Of a DNA stretch of 64,000 nt, positions 56,504 to 64,000 are shown one piece after another. Each line of letters begins with the position of its first letter. The first letter of the stretch is position 1. Position numbers and translations under genes: made by a program. Source of the DNA: Incurvaria masculella. Its lineage: Eukaryota > Arthropoda > Insecta > Lepidoptera > Incurvariidae. A model generated the notes under the pieces. It was given only the letters and a program-made list of their open reading frames with translations, ran no database searches and was not told where the DNA came from. The stretch is from assembly GCA_946894095.1 (NCBI GenBank), contig OX335647.2, positions 10,868,001-10,932,000 on the forward strand, in the 5' to 3' direction.

Positions 56504-59500
56504 CTGCGCACACGCATCGCATCAACACCACAAGAACACCACAATGGGGTAGAAAATACCGATTATAGATGTCGTATGAGCAACCTCAGCCTAAAAACGT
56601 AAAAATTGTCATTCCTGTCGTGGTTTTGAGTAAAAGATGTTCTCCATGATGCAGCAAGAATAAGGTTTGGAGAAGAAGACGTTTGTTTTCTTGCAACAAA
56701 GTTAAGGTAAGAGCGGAGGGGGTGGATGGGGGCGGTGATGGTCACCACGAATTTTTCCCATTGCACACGAACCCGGAGCACATCACTGCAGCATTGTGAG
56801 ATTTGGGCTCCGGACCAAACTTTGTCAGCGAATTAGTTGGCACATGGCTGCATCTTTTATGCCAAGATTCCCAAAACGAAGAACCAGACCCCGGCCATGT
56901 AGGCGGTGACGGAGCTGCTATACACTCCCGCCTGGAGCGGAAAGAAGGGCTACAGGTACCAGCAGGTCGGGAATAGTAGTCACACAATTGCCACCGGATC
57001 CATAAACCATATTTATCTCTTCCACTGTTTCAAAAATGAGACGAAGTGACGATGAAGTTACGGAAAAACCAGTTGGTTTTTGTCAGACTTGAATGCAGGC
57101 GGAGCTGAAGGCATCTACTAGTGATAATAAATCGTACTTACTTTATGTAAATATCCAGCAGCTGGTCGAGCGACACACCGATATTGAGCATAGTCTTGAA
57201 CACCAACCGATGATCGCAATTCAATTTACAACTTATTATTTCTAATTGTCTTACTATAAAATCTGAAACAAAAAAACGGAATATTTTCTCTTTGCATGCA
57301 AAATGTCTGGACAATCATTCATTATTTAAAAACTATCAACACACCAATAAGTAGGCTCTTCTAGTCTGCAACATTCTAAAATTAAATATGTAGATATGAT
57401 GTTGATTTTAGATGGAGAGATATTCGATTTTTTCGGCTGATATCAGTCGAACCGCAGTCAATGAGTTAAAAAAACCAAATCAGATTTCATTTCATTTCAT
57501 TTTTATTCATCCTATAGGTACATTACATACACTCAGATACGTCAGATGGTTGCAAGAAGTAACATACAAATTTTTACACTAGATCACTACTACTATACAT
57601 CTCAGATCATATAAACATGTCTATTATTATAAAGTTTTACTTTCATCATCAGCTGTAAAGAGGCCTTGTCATAAATAGAGAGTCAGATAAAAAAGAATAC
57701 ATTAATTATTAGATTGTCCAATGGAAAGAAATGGAGATGATGAATACAAAAGTGAAATGAAATGAAATAAACCCGAAATGAAAATATAATTTATTTGCTC
57801 GTACTAAACAAAACAATGGAAAAAAGGGATGGATGGCATTCTCTAGTGTGATTTTTTTATACGTAACGGATATGCATGGCTAGTCTTACTCGCAAGAAGG
57901 CAGTCCTTGAAAATGAGTTTACTATAAATTATAAATTAGTGATGGACTACTTATTATATCCTGATCTTGTTCTACCATATCATTTATATCGAAAGCTCGT
58001 GTGATGTTGTTTTTATGTAAGCACAACATATGGCATACTCCAGGCCCTCAACTAAGAGGCACACAACCACCCCCATGGGCTTTTCAACTTCCTCAGGGGC
58101 GCGTCTGTGAATTTTCATAAGTGCAGAAATATTTAATAATAATATAAACGCAATGTAAATGTTTGTGTGTCTACACAAATTAGTGTATGGCTAAAATGCT
58201 CTATTCAATGGTGTAAGCGAGCGAAATTCTCTTTGATGCTCGATTGATTGATAAGTGATGTGTAACTGGCAAGAGAGGCTCCGGTCAGTCTACTCACACA
58301 GAGGGAAGCAATGTCCCGTGTTGACGTACTCCTTGCCGAGCACGGTGACCTTGCTGAGGATGGCGTTCATGACGTCGTCGGGCGCCGCGAGGCTCCGCGC
58401 GAGCGCCTCCTCGTTGGCCAGGATGTTGCTCCAGATGTTCTCCACCAGCATTGGGTCGTTGTGCCCCGAGCAGTGCACTATGGCCAGTTTGCACTCCCAC
58501 AGGTTGTAGCGGTCTGCGTACTCCTCGTACAACTGTCAACCATAAGTCAAAGTCTTCGATAAGAACTTTCAGTGGGCAAAATGTTTGGCCTCCAATGATA
58601 TGTGGCACGCACTGAAGAGAAAGGAAGGAGAAGTGGCATGCGGCTGATATCGCGTCTAAATCTATACTAATATAATAAAGCTGAAGAGTTTGTTTGTTTT
58701 TTTGTTTGAACGCCCTAATCTCTGGAACTACCAGTCAGGTTTGAAAAAATATTATTAAATTCGATAGCCTAATTCTTAAGGAAGGCTTTAAGCTATTGAA
58801 CATCACGTAACGACCCTAAGGAGCCGAACAAAAAGAAAAATAGTCAGAGGGCGCGGAGCGAAAACGAAATAATAGCGCGGCGAGGACCGTGACGGCGGTG
58901 GCCACCCGACGAGGACCGAGTATTGCCGAGTCGAGCCGAAGGTACCTACGCGCTAGCGCGCGAAACGGCAAACAGCGTTGCCGATAACCACTCCTCCAAT
59001 TCCCCAAAAACGTTCTTAGGATTCCCGGAATTCCGTAAGAATCCGGAATAGGAACCAAATTTTCATCGAAAATTTCGAATGACCAAAAAAAAGGTCGTGC
59101 AGTCGACGGCCGTCCGAACAACTTTCGGGAGAAGATAAATCCAAAGTTGCCCCGATTGCTTTAATGTTCGATATATTTTTCGAATGAGCAAAGAAAAAAT
59201 GGTAAATATAAAGGCAAAAAAACTAAATTCCCCACGGATTGGCCAATTCCCCGCAAATTTCCCAACGCTTGCATTCCCCACCATTTTCCCCGCAATACCT
59301 CAAATTTCCCGTGATTCGGGGAATCGGGGAGCGATCGGCGACGCTGGCACAGAATAACTAAACGCTGGCGACGAACGTCTCGCCGGCCGCGGTTCCCGCG
59401 CCGCCTCAGTCAAGACGCGCAGTCATAGATAATATAATGTTACTGCGTAATACGCGCAGTGGCGCTCCGTGGTCGTGTGTTACACGGATTAGTATGAGAT

Positions 59501-62008
59501 TTTTTACGTAAATTCTTTGTATTCTTTTTACCAACCCGCGCGGTATGCTAACTTAGCGACAGCCGTTCCTAGCTACACGCGTTTGTTTGGGCTTTTTAGG
59601 TTGATTGTTTAATCGCGTATTGTTAGGATATTACGGTTTCAGTTGAATGGTTTCTTAATTTTTGTTTGGTAGATTAGTAGGTACTAAGCCAAGCGCGGCA
59701 TTTCGAACTTTCACGGGGGATACGAAAACCATGCCGGCCGGCCAGGTGCTCTTTCCCCCATGTTTCAACGACCCCGGGGGACTTTGGGGGAAATAAATCG
59801 GTATGGAGTCGATTCCATAGTTTAGCGACCCTATAAATAAAGGATCAAAAGGATCGGATGGTATTTATTTTTAAGTGTCGGCTGGGAATGGGTGCATGCG
59901 GCGCGGCGGCAGCGCTTACTTTTACTAACTGTACCGAAGTACGGCTTGGTATTTCCCGCAACTTTAGCACTACTTGGCATCACGCTAAATCGCCGGATGT
60001 GCGACCAATAGAATAAAATCCTTGAGAACCAATTACTCGATTTAGACGTGGATTGTATCTACGTCTAGCCTGATTCTACTAAAAACTTATAGGCTACATA
60101 ATATAACGCCCCATTACCAGAAGGGTGTGCGTATTTTGTCAATGTATAGCATCTCTGGGAGCAGTCAGGTTCGAGATGGGTTACTCTTTTCGATGTTGAG
60201 GCTGGCTGTGGTGAACTTACCTACGTTACACGTTACTTACTAGGTAGGCAATGTAGCAGTGAAAGTGCAGAAAGGTTCTGGCGGCAAATGTTTTTTTTTA
60301 AATAGCCACCAAACGTCAACGAAGCTCTAAATGGGATTGACCCTATTTTGGACCAGTCATGTGGGCTACTTTTTATCCATGAGATAATTTAGCCGACACT
60401 AACCCGAGCGGAGCCGGGTACCGCAGCTAGTGATGAATAATGAAAAAATGACCATATAATTGTCTGGGAATCCGGCGGCGCGTCATATGTCACACAGTTG
60501 AAACATCGCCACCGCACCCGAATGTGCTCTAAAATAGTGTTCATCAAGTTTGTTCCCACCCTCTGTCAAAATCTAATTAGGACTACCCATTTGTATGAAA
60601 ACAGCGTAAACTGCAAAGCATTTACGGCAACGATAACTTATGCTATCAAATAAAAGTCGGACACGTAAATGTCCCTGTTCGCGCTCTTTAATTCTCCAAA
60701 CGTTTGAAAACAACAATCTAAGTGACCAGTTGGACTAAGTATAGCGACAGCGTAGTCACATTTCAATGAAGTGAAACGTGGCTACGCTGTCACGAATGAG
60801 TTCGCTTATGAATTTGGGACACGCAACATCGAATGTTCGTTGCACTAAATGGCGCCGTGCAGTTTTTACGTGTTGTAACGTGTCGTTCATCACTAGTAAG
60901 CTAATTTTTAGGCGAACTGACTGTCTACCGTCAGTGTATGTATTTTTAGTAAGAAGTGTCTACACTGCCGCCATACGGATGAGTTTAGGTCGGACGCGTT
61001 ACCTGCGTGATCTCGAGCAGCTCGGTGTGCAGCCGGCGCATGTGGTGCGGCGGGGGCTGTAGCGCGCGCGGCAGCGCGGCGGCGGCGGCGCGCACCGCCA
61101 CCTGCACGCGAGCCACCTCCGCCGCCTCCTCGAGCCGCCGCAGCAGCTCCCCGCCCCCACCGCCGCCGCCACCGCCGCCGCCCCGCACGCACACCACGCC
61201 CGCGCTCAGCCACGCCGCGCGCCGCTCCAGGGTGGCGCCGCTCCTGGGGAACGCACGCTCATTGTAGAGGGCGTGTGACCGACCATGCCTAATAAATGAC
61301 ACAACTCTTGTGTCATTTCTGTCATGATTTATTTACAGGTGTTCATAATTATTTGGCGGGATGATATGGTGGGAAAGCTGGAGTAAAATGTGTGGCACGG
61401 TTCAGTTTTAAGGTGGTCCATTGTTGATTATGGTGTACTAGGCAGGTCAGCTGTGAATATGTTACGTAACAGGCCAAAAAACATAACCCTGGAGCATGCC
61501 GAAAGTAATATCGGTAAATGAAGAGGTGCAGGTCAAAATCACACCAAAAAGTTAAAACAAATGCTGCTGCTGAAAATAAATAGTATGAAATGAAAGCAAT
61601 ATACAAGATTTTGGTTTTCATTAAACCTTATTTAAAAGATTTATCCAAGCGATCATGCTAGAAAAATTGTTAGGGGAAGTGACTGATCGGTGCCGGTAAG
61701 CGCACGCTGGCACCTCCACCATGCAAGACTCACCCGGGTGCCGTGGCGAGCCCCTCCAGCACCTTGGCCGCCTCGAGGTGCTCGCCCGACCGCTCGAGCA
61801 CCTTCCACAGCAGGTTGAGGAGGTGGGGCGCGGAGGCGGGGGGCGCGGCGCGCGCCGCCGCCGCCAGGTACGAGGCGAGCGACGCGGGCGGCGCCGCGCC
61901 CAGCGCGAGCAGCTCGCCGCCCAGCCCCTTGGACACGAGCCACTCGTACACGGCCACGTGCAGCAGCTCATCGTCGCGTGAGAGGCACTCCCACACGAGT
62001 TTTCGACC
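56239..62008 (-). CDS. Nup155: Nup155/Nup154 nucleoporin, C-terminal part (last 5 exons)
   Basis: Minus-strand exons: 62008-61734, 61243-61003, 58532-58298, 57262-57142, 56503-56239 (TGA). Phases agree throughout, giving 378 residues. The sequence matches the alpha-helical C-terminus of Nup155 (Nup154 in Drosophila): LHVAVYEWLVSKGLGGELL, HLLNLLWKVLERSGEHLEAA, ATLERRAAWLSAGVVCVR, YNLWECKLAIVHCSGHNDPM, then GVSLDQLLDIYIK. Nup155 is an inner-ring scaffold of the nuclear pore (about 1390 residues in human), so roughly the first 1000 residues lie beyond the right edge. A poly-Gly run of about 11 residues sits in the second visible exon in a helix-connecting loop. Confidence 0.93.
57142..57262 (-). 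CDS. Nup155: Nup155 exon (small)
   Basis: FIVRQLEIISCKLNCDHRLV then FKTMLNIGVSLDQLLDIYIK. Acceptor TGTTTCAG, donor GTAAGT. More AT-rich than the other exons. Confidence 0.88.
58298..58532 (-). CDS. Nup155: Nup155 exon (NLWECKLAIVHC)
   Basis: LYEEYADRYNLWECKLAIVH then NIWSNILANEEALARSLAAP and VTVLGKEYVNTGHCFPL. The best conserved block. Donor GTGAGT. Confidence 0.94.
58661..60430 (+). mobile_element. Non-autonomous Helitron in a Nup155 intron
   Basis: The 5' end TCTATACTAATATAATAAAG follows an A. The 3' end has the hairpin ACCCGAGCGGAGCCGGGT, then CGCAGCTAG followed by T: a TC start, a hairpin about 10 bp before CTAG and an A/T target, as expected for Helitrons. Inside are GC-rich unique DNA, a 5S-SINE fragment (60165-60288) and a 40-bp piece also found at 2720. 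No Rep/helicase ORF. Confidence 0.78.
60165..60288 (+). mobile_element. SINE fragment inside the Helitron
   Basis: GGTTCGAGATGGGTTAC, GTTGAGGCTGGCTGTGG and TACTTACTAGGTAG. Confidence 0.6.
60466..60566. repeat. GGAATCCGGCGGCG dispersed repeat, copy 2
   Basis: Partner of 34408-34500; it starts about 35 bp after the Helitron end. Confidence 0.7.
61003..61243 (-). CDS. Nup155: Nup155 exon with poly-Gly loop
   Basis: SGATLERRAAWLSAGVVCVR, about 11 Gly, ELLRRLEEAAEVARVQVAV and LHTELLEITQ. Donor GTAACG. Confidence 0.9.
61734..62008 (-). CDS. Nup155: Nup155 exon, first visible
   Basis: GRKLVWECLSRDDELLHVAV then YEWLVSKGLGGELLALGA and LEAAKVLEGLATAPG. Acceptor CACGGCAG, donor GTGAGT, phase 2 out. 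Confidence 0.92.
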
Positions 62009-62036
62009 CTGCCGTGGACACATTTAATGCTCTTTT

Positions 62037-62200
62037 TAACCGACCTCGAAAAAAAGGAGGAGGTTCTCAATTCGTCGGAATCTTTTTTTTTTCTCTTTTT
62101 TTTTATGTATGTTCACCGATTACTTGAAGACCCCTGAACCGATTTGGAAATTTTTTGTTCGAAAGGGTATACTTTCTAGTTGGTCCCATTTTTTTTTAAC
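62037..62200 (+). repeat. GGAGGAGGTTCTCAATTCG dispersed repeat
   Basis: ACCGACCTCGAAAAAAAGGA, GGAGGTTCTCAATTCGTCGG and TATGTTCACCGATTACTTGA match 25772-25935. Confidence 0.8.
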
Positions 62201-62981
62201 AAAATGTGTTCAGTATTTTGGTACTTAAATACAACAAACATCGAATTTCATAAGCCCGCGAGCCCAGAAATGTGATTTTTTAGTTACAGTAGCTTTCTTT
62301 TAGGGTGAGATTGCTTAATATGAGAGGTTTTTTTTATTCTGCTGTTGGGGGTATTCAAAGGGGGTAAAAGAGGGCAAATTGTACACATTTATAGCTCTCG
62401 AGCCGCTGAACCCAGAAATGTCAGAGTAGGTTTTGTTTTAGATGGGAATGCTTCCGAAGATTTTTTTTTTTATTCTTCTATTAGGGGGGTGAAACAGGTC
62501 AAAATGAACACATTTAGGCGAAAACCACTCATGTTAAGATCTCCGAAACCAATTATCCTAGAAACTTAAAATTTTCAGTGACTTCTATTAACGACGAAAA
62601 GGCTCGCTCACAACGTATTTTACAAAATTCAACTGTACCAACGGAAACCTATTACTAAGCTTCCGCTATCCGTCCGTCCGTCCGTCTGTCACAGCGCTCT
62701 ATCTCATGAACCGTGAAATCATGAATCCAGATAGGTACCGGTCTACCTTTCGTTAGAAATGAGATTCTCAATGGTTTCATTTCTGCTAAAGCTCGTTCAT
62801 TGTAGGGTTTAGTAACAGTTCATAGGGTTCGCATGGGATAGTGAGGTGCGCATGATCTTCTTTCCACTTTGTATGTGAAGTTGAGCAGGGTGTCTCGCCC
62901 ACCTTGAGTCAAAAAGATACGCCACCACTAAAAAGCAAAAAATAAAATATTTTTATATTATTATATTATATAATATAAAGC

Positions 62982-63335
62982 CGAAAGTACAATAATCGTT
63001 GAAACCCAATTTCAGTACGCTGCGCTGTATCGATATCAGCTTGCACGTAAACCAACGCTAAGGGCATCTCCAGTTAGACGAGCGGTCGCTTAAAATGCTC
63101 TGTGGACCAATAATTGCTGACTCAGGTTGTTTACGCTCTCGTAGACTTCAAGTGTGTTCGGCTGAATTTGTGTCTGTTCGGTCAACGGCGTGCGGAGCGA
63201 ACTCTACCCAAGGCACCGACTTCAAAAGATGATTAAAAATTACGAAATTGTACATAATTAGTTAGTATTAAAATAGCTTGTCGTACATTAATTAAAAGTA
63301 ACTAATTATTTTTTGCTTTTTAGTTCCGGTTTTTT
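62982..63335 (+). repeat. Dispersed repeat shared with 26170-26510
   Basis: Same order of blocks, including TTAGACGAGCGGTCGCTT and AAGGCACCGACTTCAAAAG. Confidence 0.8.
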
Positions 63336-63824
63336 GAAGGCGTTCCTTTTTTATTTAAAAATATTTTTTATCAACTTGTAATAAATAAAAATGCTGTTGG
63401 CTAAACACTGACCCTGATTTAATGTATTTTCAGCGAAAATACCAAAAGTAAACAACATTCTGTTTATTCAATGATTTACCAACTCTTTTACAATGATACA
63501 ACATACTTACGCATCAATTCCAATGTTAAACTGCTCACTATCGCTAGTGAACGTTTCACAAAAAAAAGGTCACTTGGTATCTCCTCCAAGGCACAGACTG
63601 ACTATTCACTATCATGTAACGGCTGAGAGGAGAGGTGCGAGCAATCTGGAGAGAGGAATTAAGTTGCGGTGAGAAGAGGAGAGGAGAGGAGAGGTGGGGA
63701 GAGCAGGTGTGCGATGCGTGCGTGGGCAGTCGCGAGTGAATCATCGCATCGACACTACTGTTTTGCAAGTGATTTACAAGGGACAATAAAACCGTTCCAG
63801 TATCGAAGTGCTGTTTTATTTCAG

Positions 63825-64000
63825 TTAAGGTGGCCCAACCCGGCGGGCCTATATCATTCGCGGGCACGGTACAAAACCATGCTGTTGCGCTCTGGGACCT
63901 TCTCTGTTTCAAAGAATAAGACAGGCAGGATGAGGAAGATGCAACATGTCCACAAAAAAGACAATGTGCATAGTGTATGATTTGATAAGATTTATGAAAA
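63825..64000 (+). mobile_element. TTAA-flanked MITE, copy running off the window
   Basis: TTAA then GGTGGCCCAACCCGGCGGGC and the shared interior; cut by the window edge. Confidence 0.9.

Larger units (their letters stand above)
62009..64000 (-). other. Nup155 intron and edge of window
   Basis: Contains the GGAGGAGG repeat, an AGGGTTCC fragment (62636-62716), a TTAA-MITE 3' fragment (62815-62907), the dispersed repeat at 62982, a (GGAGA)n-like patch at about 63670-63700 and the start of a TTAA MITE. No further Nup155 exon was identified. Confidence 0.6.

Noticed and set aside
61007..61302. Plus-strand Ser/Pro frames around 61.0-61.3 kb
   Set aside because: Opposite the Nup155 exon; the minus-strand frame has conserved protein sequence and splice sites.
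63590..63824. Possible solo LTR ending before the TTAA MITE at the right edge
   Set aside because: It has a polyadenylation-like GGGACAATAAAACC and a TTATTTCA end, but no start, partner copy or target duplication could be defined.

Overview
The window is nuclear DNA of an insect, almost certainly a moth or butterfly. Short GC-rich exons sit in long AT-rich introns packed with small non-autonomous transposons of lepidopteran type: Helitron ends, TTAA-flanked MITEs, SINEs, and a very common repeat that begins AGGGTTCCGTACCC and ends in a GTGCGAGTCCGACTCGCAC motif. No bacterial-style operons, CRISPR arrays or attachment sites were seen.

Four host genes can be reconstructed by following reading frame and intron phase. 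(1) 925-22659 (+): eight exons of a secreted M14 metallocarboxypeptidase-like protein, entering from the left edge without its first exon(s). Zinc ligands are kept, but the catalytic Glu is Lys and two substrate-binding residues are changed, so it looks like a zinc-binding pseudoenzyme. Two of its exons have decayed tandem copies in the flanking introns. (2) 25474-29823 (+): a small SAM-domain protein with a predicted helical middle and a C-terminal membrane anchor, resembling the piRNA-pathway mitochondrial proteins Daedalus/GASZ. Its third exon has an unresolved 3' end. (3) 34200-51349 (+): a complete 15-exon Sidestep-family cell-surface receptor (signal peptide, about five Ig domains, FN3-like domain, one membrane segment, cytoplasmic tail). 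The 15 exons sum to exactly 979 codons including stop. (4) 62008-56239 (-): the last five coding exons of the nuclear-pore scaffold protein Nup155 (Drosophila Nup154), entering from the right edge and convergent with the Sidestep gene.

Most of the rest is mobile-element sequence: an RLE-type LINE fragment (about 5.5-6.7 kb), a BEL/Pao gag ORF (12.5-13.5 kb), a jockey/CR1-like LINE with an open RT frame (38.4-40.9 kb), a mariner relic (54.1-54.6 kb), a Helitron (58.7-60.4 kb), two SINE groups with different Pol III heads (5S-rRNA-like and tRNA-like) joined to the same tail, and at least ten MITE or foldback families.

The most notable observations are the changed carboxypeptidase active site, tandem exon arrays that appear to use CAG/GTAT sequence present at both exon ends, a Sidestep exon bracketed at both splice sites by two copies of one MITE with intact 9-bp target-site duplications, and a 73-nt cloverleaf with canonical tRNA geometry in the loop of a roughly 95-bp inverted repeat. 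The genes are functionally unrelated (secreted peptidase-like, piRNA/mitochondrial, axon guidance, nuclear pore). Nothing suggests they act as one system.
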